Source of the DNA: Gammaproteobacteria bacterium
GTDB taxonomy: Bacteria; Pseudomonadota; Gammaproteobacteria; UBA4575
Assembly: GCA_014075255.1 (NCBI GenBank)
Contig: CP046178.1
Location: 1,568,894-1,632,893 of the forward strand
Length of the DNA: 64,000 nucleotides
Reading direction: 5' to 3'
In this document: positions 18,905 through 28,075 of the stretch, in pieces
Layout: each line of letters begins with the position of its first letter
How positions within the stretch are numbered: position 1 is the stretch's first letter
Notes under the pieces: generated by a model
Database searches by the model: none
What the model saw: the letters and a program-made list of their open reading frames with translations, nothing else
What the model was told of the DNA's origin: nothing
Translations under genes and position numbers: made by a program

Positions 18905-21160
18905 GTGTTGATAAAAGCCATAAGCAAGCTGTATGTATCCGTTTTAGCGCTGACATGCGTTTTCTTATCAACGTGGGCTCAAGCGGCAGACAGCCCGTAT
19001 GGCCAATGTAGTGACAGCTCAGTTACAGAATCTAGCCAACAAGTTATACCTTTAGACCCTAATACGCCTGCAGAGTTTACCGCAGATCAAGCGAAACGTA
19101 ATGAAAATGGAATAGCAACCTTAGAGGGGGCGGTGCAAATGACACGCGGCACACAGACAGTTGATGCCGAAAAATTGGAATATGACGAGAACAATAAAAA
19201 TGTTGTCGCCAGCGGCAATGTTCGCGCCGAAGATCAACAGTTAATAATTACCAGTCAAGCTGCAGAACTCAATCTTGAAACAGATTATGCAAAATCTGAA
19301 GATGCCAGTTACATATATAAACCATTGCACGCAAGTGGTAAGGCAAAAAGTATTGAACGCTCTTCTGCTGACTTGGTACGTTTTGAAGATACCACCTATA
19401 GTACCTGTGAAGAAGACGACCGCACTTGGGAACTTTCCGCAGATGAAGTTGAATTAAACAAATCTACAGGTGATGGCATCGGACGTGACGTGTTAGTTAA
19501 ATTCAAAGGTGTGCCCATTTTCTATACACCCTGGATTCGCTTCCCAATTGATGACAGACGAAAATCTGGATTCTTAGCGCCTACTATAGGCAGCTCTAAT
19601 GATTCAGGATTTGAACTTGAAACACCTTGGTACTGGAATATTTCGCCAAACAAAGATGCAATTTTTTCACCAAGGCTGTTAACTGATCGAGGCTTACAAT
19701 TAAAATCTAACTTTCGTTACTTAAACAAAAAAAGTGCTGGTCAATTAGGTTTGGAATATTTAGATGATAGTGAATTTAAAGATGATCGCTATTTAGCAAG
19801 CTTTGAGCACATTAGCCAATTTACCTCAAATCTAAAACTTGATTTGTTATACAACAAACTTTCTGATGAAAATTACTTTGAAGACTTAGGTGACGGACTA
19901 GGATTAAGTAGTACGCAGTATGTAGAGCGCCATGGAGATTTAAGTTATCAAACTGACCATTGGGACTTTTTAGCACGAGCGCAAAGCTTTCAAATTGCCG
20001 ATGAGAGCTTACCCAATATTGACAAGCCTTTTAAACGTATACCGCAAATTAAACTCGATAGTGATTATTATAATTTACCAGGTGGATTTGATTTCGGCTC
20101 AGAAAGCGAGTGGGTGCAATTTGAGCATGATGATAAGATCGATGGAGACCGCTTACATTTGGGCATTGAGCTTGAGCGCCCATTTGAAAGTAATGCATAT
20201 TTTATTCGCCCCGGCGCACGACTGAACTATACTGAATATGATTTAAATCGTAGAGATGGTGTAGACGACAAACCTACGCGCAGCATACCCAGCGCGCATT
20301 TAGATGCTGGTCTGATCTTTGAAAAGAATTTAAAAAAATCTGCTCATATCCAGACTTTAGAGCCACGCCTTTATTATTTACACACACCTTTTCGCAATCA
20401 AGACGATATCCCTGTATTTGATTCTGCTGAATATGAGTTTGGATTTGAACAATTATTCCGTGACGATCGTTTCAGCGGCAGTGATCGCATAGGTGACGCA
20501 GACCGTTTAAGCATAGGATTAACGACTCGTGTACTTGACCTTGAAAATGGGGCTGAAAAATTTCGCGCCAGTATAGGTCGGATTTTTCATTTTCGTGATC
20601 GCAAAGTGGCGCTACCTGGAGAATCCCGTGATGGTGCAGACTCTTCCGAAGTGGCAGCCGAACTTAAAATCGGTTTGCACGATCGTTGGGAGGCTATCGC
20701 ATCGACTTTATACGACACCCACGACGACCATACCGAAAGAAATTCAGTACGTTTCCAGTACCATAGCGAGAATGATTTTATTTTTAACATGGGATACCGC
20801 TATCGTAGAAGAGACATTGAGCCCATCGACTCCTTAAGCAACAGGCGAGAAAATCTAGAGCAATCCGATATTTCTATGGTGTTGCCTATCAATGAACATT
20901 GGCGTGCAGTCACTCGCTGGAATTATGATTTACAGGAAAAACGCAACTTAGAGCAACTAGTAGGGGTCGAATATGACACTTGTTGCTGGAAACTTCGCTT
21001 AGCAGGACGCCGCTATAATCAGAATACTGATGAAGATTATAATAATAGCATTGAGCTTCAACTCGTATTAAAGGACTTAGGCCAAATTGGATCACCCATT
21101 GGTGAATTACTAGAACGTGGTATACGCGGCTACGATGCCAGAGACGATGAGTATTTTTGA
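18905..21160 (+). CDS. lptD: LPS-assembly outer-membrane protein LptD
   Basis: Outer-membrane beta-barrel that inserts lipopolysaccharide into the outer leaflet, with LptE. The 751-residue protein begins at GTG and has a signal peptide ending near AQAA. An OstA/LptA-like jellyroll follows (about residues 50-160; TLEGAVQMTRG and ASGNVRAEDQQL), then the barrel. Cysteines for the interdomain disulfides are in place: PYGQC near residue 36, STCEEDD near 170, and the CC pair in DTCCWKLR near 709. It heads the conserved cluster lptD-surA-pdxA-rsmA-apaG-apaH. Confidence 0.95.
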   Translation: MLIKAISKLYVSVLALTCVFLSTWAQAADSPYGQCSDSSVTESSQQVIPLDPNTPAEFTADQAKRNENGIATLEGAVQMTRGTQTVDAEKLEYDENNKNVVASGNVRAEDQQLIITSQAAELNLETDYAKSEDASYIYKPLHASGKAKSIERSSADLVRFEDTTYSTCEEDDRTWELSADEVELNKSTGDGIGRDVLVKFKGVPIFYTPWIRFPIDDRRKSGFLAPTIGSSNDSGFELETPWYWNISPNKDAIFSPRLLTDRGLQLKSNFRYLNKKSAGQLGLEYLDDSEFKDDRYLASFEHISQFTSNLKLDLLYNKLSDENYFEDLGDGLGLSSTQYVERHGDLSYQTDHWDFLARAQSFQIADESLPNIDKPFKRIPQIKLDSDYYNLPGGFDFGSESEWVQFEHDDKIDGDRLHLGIELERPFESNAYFIRPGARLNYTEYDLNRRDGVDDKPTRSIPSAHLDAGLIFEKNLKKSAHIQTLEPRLYYLHTPFRNQDDIPVFDSAEYEFGFEQLFRDDRFSGSDRIGDADRLSIGLTTRVLDLENGAEKFRASIGRIFHFRDRKVALPGESRDGADSSEVAAELKIGLHDRWEAIASTLYDTHDDHTERNSVRFQYHSENDFIFNMGYRYRRRDIEPIDSLSNRRENLEQSDISMVLPINEHWRAVTRWNYDLQEKRNLEQLVGVEYDTCCWKLRLAGRRYNQNTDEDYNNSIELQLVLKDLGQIGSPIGELLERGIRGYDARDDEYF

Positions 21161-21162
21161 AA

Positions 21163-22485
21163 ATGAATATGATTAATATAAAACAGCTTAGACTTTTCAC
21201 TGCAACACTATTCACAAGTGCGCTGCTAGCTTTTGCATTCACTTCTATCGCTAATGCAACACTCCTTGATCGCATTGTCGCTGTAGTAGAAAACGATGTA
21301 ATCATGGAAAGTGAAGTACGCCAGCGTGTAAACGTTCTTCTAAAACAGTTCGAAGGCAACCCGGAAGCGCTGCCACCGCAAGATGTTATCGTTGAGCAAG
21401 TTCTACAACGCCTTATTGTCGAGCGCCTACAACTTCAACTCGCCGAACAAAGAGGCATTCAAGTAGATGAATTGAGCCTCGATCAAACAATGCGTGATTT
21501 AGCAAAACGCAACCGTGTGACACTAGAACAATTCCGCGAAGCATTAATTAAACAAGGTATAGATTATATTGCCTACCGTGATCAAGTACGCAATGAAATG
21601 TTACTCGATCAACTACGTAGACGCATCATAGACGATGACATACAAATATCGGAAAGCGAAGTAAATGAATTAGTAACCAAGGTAGATAAAGACTTATTAA
21701 AGAAAGAATATGAATACAATATTGCACACATTCTCATTGCTGTGCCTGAAAACCCTAAACCAGGGCAAATCGAAAAATCTCAACATCGCGCATCTCTTGT
21801 GCATGACCGTGCAAGATCTGGAAATAATTTTTCCAAATTGGTCATTGCAGCCTCTGATGCACAAGATGCTTTACAAGGAGGTGACCTTGGTTGGCGCAAT
21901 ACAGCCCAATTGCCCGAAGTTTTTTTACAACAAATTGATAGCATGCAAGTCGGCGACATAAGCAGAATTGGACAAAGTGCAACGGGTTACCATATTTTTA
22001 AATTGCTCGATCGAAGAGCAATCGAAAATACTATGGTTGATCAAGTTCTTACTCGACACATTTTAATTCGCACCAATGCTTTAGTGACAGATGAAACTGC
22101 AGAGCGAAAACTTAAGGACTTAAAAAGAAGAATCGAAAATGGCGATGACTTTGAAGAGTTAGCGCGTGCAAATTCTGAAGACCCAGGAAGTGCAGTAAGT
22201 GGTGGCAATATGGATTGGACTGTAAGTAGCAATTTTGTTCCAAAATTTCAAGAGGCTGTCGATAACCTTGAACCTAAAACAATATGTGAACCATTCCAAA
22301 GTAGATTTGGCTGGCACATTGTGGAGGTTCTAGATAAACGCAAACATGACAATTCTCAAGAAGCGATGCGTGTAGAAGCACGTGAGCAAATTAGACAACG
22401 TAAAATTGAGGAAGAAACAGAATTGTGGTTGCGACAACTTCGTGATGAAAGTTACATAGAAAACCGCTTACACACATCAAATTAG
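21163..22485 (+). CDS. surA: Periplasmic chaperone / peptidyl-prolyl isomerase SurA
   Basis: Folds outer-membrane proteins such as LptD on their way to the Bam complex. From ATG at 21163 the product is 440 residues: a signal peptide (cleavage near IANA), a SurA N-domain (LLDRIVAVVENDVIMESEV), and two parvulin domains (about residues 170-270 and 285-390; second starts VLTRHILIRTN). A TTG two codons earlier overlaps the lptD stop, so translational coupling is likely either way. Confidence 0.94.
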   Translation: MNMINIKQLRLFTATLFTSALLAFAFTSIANATLLDRIVAVVENDVIMESEVRQRVNVLLKQFEGNPEALPPQDVIVEQVLQRLIVERLQLQLAEQRGIQVDELSLDQTMRDLAKRNRVTLEQFREALIKQGIDYIAYRDQVRNEMLLDQLRRRIIDDDIQISESEVNELVTKVDKDLLKKEYEYNIAHILIAVPENPKPGQIEKSQHRASLVHDRARSGNNFSKLVIAASDAQDALQGGDLGWRNTAQLPEVFLQQIDSMQVGDISRIGQSATGYHIFKLLDRRAIENTMVDQVLTRHILIRTNALVTDETAERKLKDLKRRIENGDDFEELARANSEDPGSAVSGGNMDWTVSSNFVPKFQEAVDNLEPKTICEPFQSRFGWHIVEVLDKRKHDNSQEAMRVEAREQIRQRKIEEETELWLRQLRDESYIENRLHTSN

Positions 22486-22529
22486 TTACGCAAGCTCGCC
22501 TTGCTTGTTAACTAATCCTGCTGAAGTTA

Positions 22530-23537
22530 ATGTCTAAGATTATTCGAATTGCTGTAACATCAGGAGAGCCTGCAGGTATTGGCCCAGAATTAACCCTAAA
22601 ACTTGCCAAGCAACCATTAGCCTATGAAATAGTAGCCATCGCAAGCCATGAGCTACTGCAACAGCAAGCTAAACATTTTGGTATAGAAATAGAACTAGCG
22701 CCTTTTGATGCAAGCGCAACCAGTACATCACACCAAGCAAACACTCTAAAAGTATTTAATGTCGATCTACCTAACGCAGTTGAGTTTGGGCAGCTGAATA
22801 CCAGTAACTCTGCCTACGTAATCGCAACACTTAATAGTGCAGTCGACCTTGTTGAAAATAATACCCTGCAAGCGTTAACCACAGCTCCAGTACAAAAAAG
22901 CATTATTAATGATGCTGGCATCCCTTTTTCTGGACATACAGAATTCATTGCTAACAAAACGGGTGGGCATCCTGTTATGTTACTTGCAAACGAAAAAATA
23001 GACGCAAACACTGATTCCTATTTACGCGTTGCATTAATAACCACTCACCTGCCAGTAAGCGAAGTAGCCTCACACATCACAGCTGACCGAATCACTAGAG
23101 TACTAACAGTTTTGTATCATGATTTAATTAATCGGTTTGGCATTGCTAAGCCATGTATAGCGGTGTGTGGATTAAATCCCCATGCTGGAGAAAATGGCCA
23201 TCTTGGCAAAGAAGAAATTAACATTATTATTCCTACTATTGAAAAATTACGCCAACAAGGCATGAATCTAGAAGGTCCTTTACCTGCAGACACCGCATTT
23301 ACTCAACACAAGCTCAAAGGGAAAGATGCCATAGTAGCGATGTACCATGATCAAGGACTTCCTGTCATAAAACATCAAGGTTTTGGAGAAGTCGTCAATG
23401 TTACGCTAGGCTTACCCATCATTCGCACCTCAGTAGATCATGGCACAGCCTTAGATATTGCTGGACAAGGTATTGCAGATGAAAGTAGCCTGCTCACTGC
23501 AGCAAATTTAGCAGCAAAACTGAGCAAACCTCGGTAA
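22530..23537 (+). CDS. pdxA: 4-hydroxythreonine-4-phosphate dehydrogenase PdxA
   Basis: NAD-dependent oxidation and decarboxylation of 4-phosphohydroxy-threonine in the DXP-dependent vitamin B6 pathway. 335 residues. Seen are the opening IAVTSGEPAGIGPEL, the substrate/metal histidine segments SGHTEF and ITTHLP, CGLNPHAGENGHLG, and TSVDHGTALDIAG near the C-terminus. It follows surA by 44 bp in conserved order; two extra genes separate it from rsmA. Confidence 0.95.
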   Translation: MSKIIRIAVTSGEPAGIGPELTLKLAKQPLAYEIVAIASHELLQQQAKHFGIEIELAPFDASATSTSHQANTLKVFNVDLPNAVEFGQLNTSNSAYVIATLNSAVDLVENNTLQALTTAPVQKSIINDAGIPFSGHTEFIANKTGGHPVMLLANEKIDANTDSYLRVALITTHLPVSEVASHITADRITRVLTVLYHDLINRFGIAKPCIAVCGLNPHAGENGHLGKEEINIIIPTIEKLRQQGMNLEGPLPADTAFTQHKLKGKDAIVAMYHDQGLPVIKHQGFGEVVNVTLGLPIIRTSVDHGTALDIAGQGIADESSLLTAANLAAKLSKPR

Positions 23538-23564
23538 CGAAAAACTATACATCTGGACAAACAC

Positions 23565-23942
23565 ATGGCAAAACTTACATCTCAGGCCTTAGAAGCTTGG
23601 AATAATCATGATGAAAGAATGGTCTTGACGACTACTAGCCAAGATAATGCGCCTAATTCTATATGGGTGATCTGCGCAAAACTGATCAACGATGATCAAT
23701 TTGTAATAGCAAATAATGCATTTAGTAAAACATTGCAAAATATTAATCTTGGAAGTAGAGGATCATTACTATACATAGCGCCTGAGAGAGAATCTTATCA
23801 AGTGAAAGGCACATTGGAATACCATACGGACGGGCCGATCTATGATGATATGAAAATTTGGTTAGACCCTAAATTTCCAGGCAAAGGCGCATTAGTCCTA
23901 AATATTGAAGAAGTGTATTACGGTGCTGAACAAGTTGTTTAA
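23565..23942 (+). CDS. Pyridoxamine 5'-phosphate oxidase-like FMN-binding protein
   Basis: A 125-residue split-barrel protein related to the pyridoxamine 5'-phosphate oxidase superfamily. The pattern ERMVLTTTSQDNAPNSIWV, then DDQFVIANNAFSKTLQNI and YQVKGTLEYHTDG, matches the short FMN- or heme-binding relatives rather than true PdxH (over 200 residues). Its position directly after pdxA could reflect a link with B6 metabolism, but that is inference from context only. Confidence 0.75.
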   Translation: MAKLTSQALEAWNNHDERMVLTTTSQDNAPNSIWVICAKLINDDQFVIANNAFSKTLQNINLGSRGSLLYIAPERESYQVKGTLEYHTDGPIYDDMKIWLDPKFPGKGALVLNIEEVYYGAEQVV

Positions 23943-23958
23943 CAAATTATCAAAAATT

Positions 23959-24570
23959 ATGAAATACAAAATATTTTTTACCGCTCTGGTATTGTTCTTC
24001 TCTGCAATATCAAGCGCTGGATTCGCAGCAGGATTAGAAGACAAAACCATTACACTTAAAGGTAACGAGCGCTTTGAATTAGTTCAAGCAAATACTGTAA
24101 CCTTTAAATTTCAACCTTTGTCTGAAGATGCTCGCAAACTAGAAATTACTAATGATGCAGCGGCATTAGGCGTTGCCTACCTTGGGCAGATTAAATTAAA
24201 AGAAAACAACACTGCGTTATCAGCATTACGTTCTATAGCCGATCAAATAGGTGAAAGCTTAGATGTAAGTTTTGGAGTCATCGCAGACTCCAATACATCA
24301 GAAGCCTTAAAAACAAATGAATTATTATTATTATATCATCCAAGCGTAACCATTACTCTAGCTTTAGCAAAACCTAATGAAAGCAGTGATTATGAAATTA
24401 TTTGCACTTATGCATTAAAAGATCTTGTTAAATTAGACGCAAACCAGCAAGTAGTAATCCCACCTCCAACTGATTCACAGCAAGTCGCACCTACCACATC
24501 TGCTCAACAGCCAGGAACTAACAACGACATTGCTCCAGCGGAAAACCTACCAGAAGTTACTACGAATTAA
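23959..24570 (+). CDS. Exported protein of unknown function
   Basis: I do not recognise this family. From ATG at 23959 the product is 203 residues with a clear signal peptide (MKYKIFFTALVLFFSAISSA) and a probable cleavage near GFAA. The mature part has alternating hydrophobic strands and a proline/glutamine/threonine-rich tail (from about residue 170, VVIPPPTDSQQVAPTTSAQ) that looks disordered. A longer reading frame from 23905 would overlap the preceding gene and bury the signal, so the inner start is preferred. It interrupts the usual pdxA-rsmA junction. Confidence 0.7.
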   Translation: MKYKIFFTALVLFFSAISSAGFAAGLEDKTITLKGNERFELVQANTVTFKFQPLSEDARKLEITNDAAALGVAYLGQIKLKENNTALSALRSIADQIGESLDVSFGVIADSNTSEALKTNELLLLYHPSVTITLALAKPNESSDYEIICTYALKDLVKLDANQQVVIPPPTDSQQVAPTTSAQQPGTNNDIAPAENLPEVTTN

Positions 24571-24610
24571 TCTCATCTTTTCTGCTCTTACAACATCAAT
24601 AAAATATCGT

Positions 24611-24639
24611 TTGATTTACATTAAAAAATTGTAAATCAA
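24611..24639. promoter_or_regulatory. Inverted repeat upstream of rsmA
   Basis: TTGATTTACA (24611-24620) and TGTAAATCAA (24630-24639) form a perfect 10-bp inverted repeat with a 9-base A/T-rich spacer. No T-run follows, so it is not a standard terminator. It may be an operator in the 178-bp gap before rsmA or an RNA hairpin at the end of the upstream transcript. Confidence 0.5.
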
Positions 24640-24748
24640 TTTAACGATGACGTTATAGCGATCTCTAACCAAAAAAATAATGAGCCAAAAATACATAAAT
24701 TGTGCATTGATGAAGGATGTTTTATGAATTCTTCCGAAAGATACATTA

Positions 24749-25528
24749 ATGACTAGGCCGTTACGAAAGCGCTTTGGTCAACATTTGTTAACCAACCCAA
24801 ATACAATAAATAATATTGTAAAAGTTATTTATCCTAAAAATAATGACAAATTGGTTGAAATCGGCCCAGGTCGTGGCGCAATAACTATTCCGATTCTTAA
24901 AAGTATTGGCCAATTACATGCTATAGAAATTGATAGCGACATTGCTCATGAAGTAAGTGAAAACTGTAAAGCTATTGGTGATTTAATAATTCATCAAGGC
25001 GATGTACTTAATTTTGATTTTAATGAAGTTGCAAACTCAAGCAGTCCGATACGATTATTTGGCAACCTACCCTATAATATTTCGACACCACTTCTGTTCC
25101 ACTTATTAAAGTTTTCTGATTTAATCATCGATATGCATTTCATGCTGCAAAAAGAAGTGGTGGACCGTATTATCGCTTCTGCGGGCGACTCCAACTACAG
25201 TCGCTTAAGCATCATGATTCAATGTAGTTACAAAGTTGAAAGCTTATTCGACATCAGTCCTAATGAGTTCTCCCCTCCACCCAAAGTTAATTCAAGTTTT
25301 ATGCGCCTCACTCCTAGCGATGAATACTCTAAGCAAATTAAAGATCTCCTGGCGTTTAGTAAACTGGTAGAAACCGCTTTTCAACAACGTCGCAAAACCA
25401 TCAAAAATAGCTTGTCGAATCTCGCCACTGAAGAACAATTGACTAATGCAAATATAAAGACCAGTCTGCGGCCTCAAGACATCTCTATTCCACAATATAT
25501 AAAACTTTCCAATGAGTTAGCTGCCTAG
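24749..25528 (+). CDS. rsmA: 16S rRNA (adenine1518/1519-N6)-dimethyltransferase RsmA
   Basis: Dimethylates two adjacent adenosines in the 3' hairpin of 16S rRNA during late 30S assembly (also called KsgA). 259 residues. Motifs: KRFGQHLLTNP at the N-terminus, the SAM loop VEIGPGRGAIT, the acidic residue in AIEID, and the catalytic motif IV NLPYNIS. The C-terminal helical domain includes FQQRRKTIKNSL. Conserved place between pdxA and apaG. Confidence 0.96.
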   Translation: MTRPLRKRFGQHLLTNPNTINNIVKVIYPKNNDKLVEIGPGRGAITIPILKSIGQLHAIEIDSDIAHEVSENCKAIGDLIIHQGDVLNFDFNEVANSSSPIRLFGNLPYNISTPLLFHLLKFSDLIIDMHFMLQKEVVDRIIASAGDSNYSRLSIMIQCSYKVESLFDISPNEFSPPPKVNSSFMRLTPSDEYSKQIKDLLAFSKLVETAFQQRRKTIKNSLSNLATEEQLTNANIKTSLRPQDISIPQYIKLSNELAA

Positions 25529-25694
25529 CCCATACCTCTGCAACTAATTGAATCTTTTAAGCTTCATGCTGCCTAAGAGTAATAGGCTTAAGGCGATAGT
25601 GGTTAATAAGTAAACAGTATATTCTGTTAGCTACTTCTGAGTTTTTTATTTTTAACTAGGTATAATTACCATCATGGAAGAAAATAATAGTGAC

Positions 25695-26072
25695 ATGACA
25701 AATAAGAACGAGATTGACGTCAGTGTAGATACCTCTTATATAGAAGCTCAGTCTGATGAGGGAGAAAGTCGTTTTGTATTTGCCTATACAGTAACTATTC
25801 ACAACTCAGGACACGTGCCTGCAAAGTTAGTCACACGTCATTGGCTGATTACAGACTCTAACGGAAAAACACAGGAAGTCCGAGGCGAAGGGGTTGTCGG
25901 CGAACAGCCTTACTTACGACCTGGCGAAGCCTTTCAATATACTAGTGGCACGATGTTAGAGACACCCGTTGGCACCATGCAAGGCACGTATCAAATGGTG
26001 GCGGACGACGGAACTGAATTTGATGCGCCGATTAACGCCTTTACCTTAGCCGCCCCACGAGTTTTACACTAA
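25695..26072 (+). CDS. apaG: ApaG protein
   Basis: Small fibronectin-III-like fold protein of the ApaG family (often called CorD), found next to apaH; biochemical role poorly defined. ATG at 25695 gives 125 residues, and the distance from the start to SYIEAQS matches the Escherichia coli protein. An earlier ATG (25674) lies only 8 bp after a TATAAT at 25661 and is less likely. Conserved motifs include RFVFAYTVTIHN, RHWLITDSNGK, GEGVVGEQP and TPVGTMQGTYQM. Confidence 0.93.
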   Translation: MTNKNEIDVSVDTSYIEAQSDEGESRFVFAYTVTIHNSGHVPAKLVTRHWLITDSNGKTQEVRGEGVVGEQPYLRPGEAFQYTSGTMLETPVGTMQGTYQMVADDGTEFDAPINAFTLAAPRVLH

Positions 26073-26182
26073 GACAAACTCTACGAGATTTGCATTCGGC
26101 TTTTATCAAAGCTGATATACAATTCACCAAAATTATTTCTTGCCAAATATTTGGTAAATTCTTTTAGTGAGTGCAATTTGAA

Positions 26183-27016
26183 ATGGCGATATACGCAATA
26201 GGCGACGTGCAAGGATGCTTTGACGAACTACAAGAACTTGTTAGTTATATTTCATTCAACCCAGAGAAAGACCAACTTTGGTTTGTTGGCGATTTAGTTA
26301 ACCGTGGTCCTAAATCGTTAGAGACTTTACGTTGGGTAAAATCATTAGGTAGCGCTGCAGTTACCGTATTAGGTAATCACGACCTCCATCTTCTAGCGGC
26401 GTATGCTGGCATAAAAGAACTAAGTTCCACTAGTAGTTTAAACTCTGTACTAAAAGCCAAAGATATAGACGAACTCATCAATTGGCTAAGACAACAACCC
26501 TTGATGAGTTATAGCAAGAAATTAGACTTTGCTATGGTACATGGAGGCTTGGCACCGCAGTGGGACATCAAAGAAGCTTTAAGCTATGCCAAAGAGGTTG
26601 AAACAAAGTTACGCTCTAAAAACTACAAAGACTTTCTCAACAACATGTATGGCGACCAACCCAACCAGTGGGATGGAAGACTAAAAGGTTGGAACCGCCT
26701 CCGCACCATTACCAACTTCATGACGCGGGTTCGTTACTGCACCAACCAAGGTGTAATGAGCTTTACAGATAAAGGTCCACCTGGAACCCAAAGTACTCGC
26801 ATGAAACCATGGTATGAAATAGCTTCGCGCAAAAGCCAAGACACCACAATTGTTTTTGGTCACTGGTCAACACTAGGGCACGTAAATAATTACAACATCA
26901 TTGCTACCGACACAGGGTGCTTATGGGGCGGCGCCTTAACTGCTGTGCAAATCGAAAATGATAAATTTATTACTTACCAGGTTGAATGCGAAGCAAAAAG
27001 ACAAGTCCCAAGATAA
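26183..27016 (+). CDS. apaH: Symmetrical bis(5'-nucleosyl)-tetraphosphatase ApaH
   Basis: Hydrolyses Ap4A and related dinucleotides to two ADP; also removes Np4 caps from RNA in E. coli. Metallophosphoesterase motifs: AIGDVQGCFDEL (Q where E. coli has H, a substitution I recall in many ApaH proteins), WFVGDLVNRGP, VLGNHDLHLLA, MVHGGLAP, and FGHWSTLGH. From ATG at 26183 it is 277 residues; a GTG at 26171 would add four. Last gene of the lptD cluster. Confidence 0.95.
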   Translation: MAIYAIGDVQGCFDELQELVSYISFNPEKDQLWFVGDLVNRGPKSLETLRWVKSLGSAAVTVLGNHDLHLLAAYAGIKELSSTSSLNSVLKAKDIDELINWLRQQPLMSYSKKLDFAMVHGGLAPQWDIKEALSYAKEVETKLRSKNYKDFLNNMYGDQPNQWDGRLKGWNRLRTITNFMTRVRYCTNQGVMSFTDKGPPGTQSTRMKPWYEIASRKSQDTTIVFGHWSTLGHVNNYNIIATDTGCLWGGALTAVQIENDKFITYQVECEAKRQVPR

Positions 27017-27026
27017 ATGAAATAAG

Positions 27027-27527
27027 TCAATGTATAGGTATTACAGAATATCCCTTTGATTGATAGCCTATTAACGACACATATGTATTTCCGACCATCT
27101 TTACATCTGAAATGATGCCGTCATTTTCAATTTCTTGCATACGCGCTGAAATCGAGCATACTTCCATTTGCACACCTGGCCTAGCATTAAGATCACTAAT
27201 TAAAGTCAGGACTTCTTGATGTGCTTGCTTGTCTTTAGTAAGGAAATCCACTTTTTCCGACTTTATCAGCTGTAAAGCACGGCCATGAAAAATAAAAACC
27301 ATATCCGGCTCTACATCCTGTCTCACTAGGTCATCATAAGTTTCGTCAATTAATTTTAAATAAAAAAGCAACCGATCAGGACGACTTGCCAACACATCCC
27401 AAACCACCTTCCCTACCTCAATATTTTCTAATGCATTTGTATCCTTTGGCTTTTCCGCAGAAGCAACACTGATCAACAAGAGTCCGAGCATACTAAGTAG
27501 GAATATTTTGCATACAGCTTGCATCAT
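27027..27527 (-). CDS. Exported DsrE/F-like protein
   Basis: 166-residue protein with a signal peptide (cleavage near SVASA) and a DsrE-type alpha/beta fold: DMVFIFHGRALQLIKSEK, then ISDLNARPGVQMEVCSISARMQE, and a terminal GYSVIPIH. The DsrE/F superfamily includes sulfurtransferase subunits; a cysteine (VEVC-type position, MEVCSI) is present. Periplasmic members are usually uncharacterised. It ends 11 bp from the convergent apaH stop. Confidence 0.75.
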   Translation of the reverse strand: MMQAVCKIFLLSMLGLLLISVASAEKPKDTNALENIEVGKVVWDVLASRPDRLLFYLKLIDETYDDLVRQDVEPDMVFIFHGRALQLIKSEKVDFLTKDKQAHQEVLTLISDLNARPGVQMEVCSISARMQEIENDGIISDVKMVGNTYVSLIGYQSKGYSVIPIH

Positions 27528-27580
27528 TACACCTCCTATTACCTTGAAATAGAATATTAATAATTAGTTTCAACAATAAT

Positions 27581-28063
27581 TTAAGTAATTCGTTTGAATA
27601 AGATATTATCTACATCAAATTTATTTTCTTCATCCTTCTCACGAAACTCGCGCTCAACTTCTTGCCACTCGTCTTTATCCCATGCTGGAAAATACGTATC
27701 CCCTTCTAGCTCTGCGTGCACGATGGTTGTATAAAGATGTTTGGATATGGGCAATGCGTAGTTATAAATATCCGCCCCACCGATTACAAACGCTTTACCA
27801 TCAATCAAGATCTCAAGTTGTGCCCAGTTAGTTATAACCGTGCAACCTTCTGCAATATAATTAGTATTTCGTGTTAGCACAAAATGTTGGCGACCAGGGA
27901 GTAGGCCTGGTAACGATTCGAAAGTTTTACGTCCCATGATAATGGGGTGGCCCATAGTGGTTTTTTTAAAGCGTTGCAAGTCGGCTGGCAAGTGCCAAGG
28001 GATTTGATTATCTTTGCCGATAAGACCTTGTGGTGTCATCGCGACGATGATTGCAATTTCCAT
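27581..28063 (-). CDS. folA: Dihydrofolate reductase
   Basis: Reduces dihydrofolate to tetrahydrofolate with NADPH. 160 residues. Seen are IAIIVAMTPQGLIGKDNQIPWHLPADL with the substrate-binding acid (PADL, Asp), GRKTFESLPG, and VIGGADIYNYALP with the NADPH Gly-Gly pair. It is 12 bp downstream of thyA, which produces dihydrofolate, so the two form a functional pair. Confidence 0.96.
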   Translation of the reverse strand: MEIAIIVAMTPQGLIGKDNQIPWHLPADLQRFKKTTMGHPIIMGRKTFESLPGLLPGRQHFVLTRNTNYIAEGCTVITNWAQLEILIDGKAFVIGGADIYNYALPISKHLYTTIVHAELEGDTYFPAWDKDEWQEVEREFREKDEENKFDVDNILFKRIT

Positions 28064-28075
28064 ACTAGAGAATAT

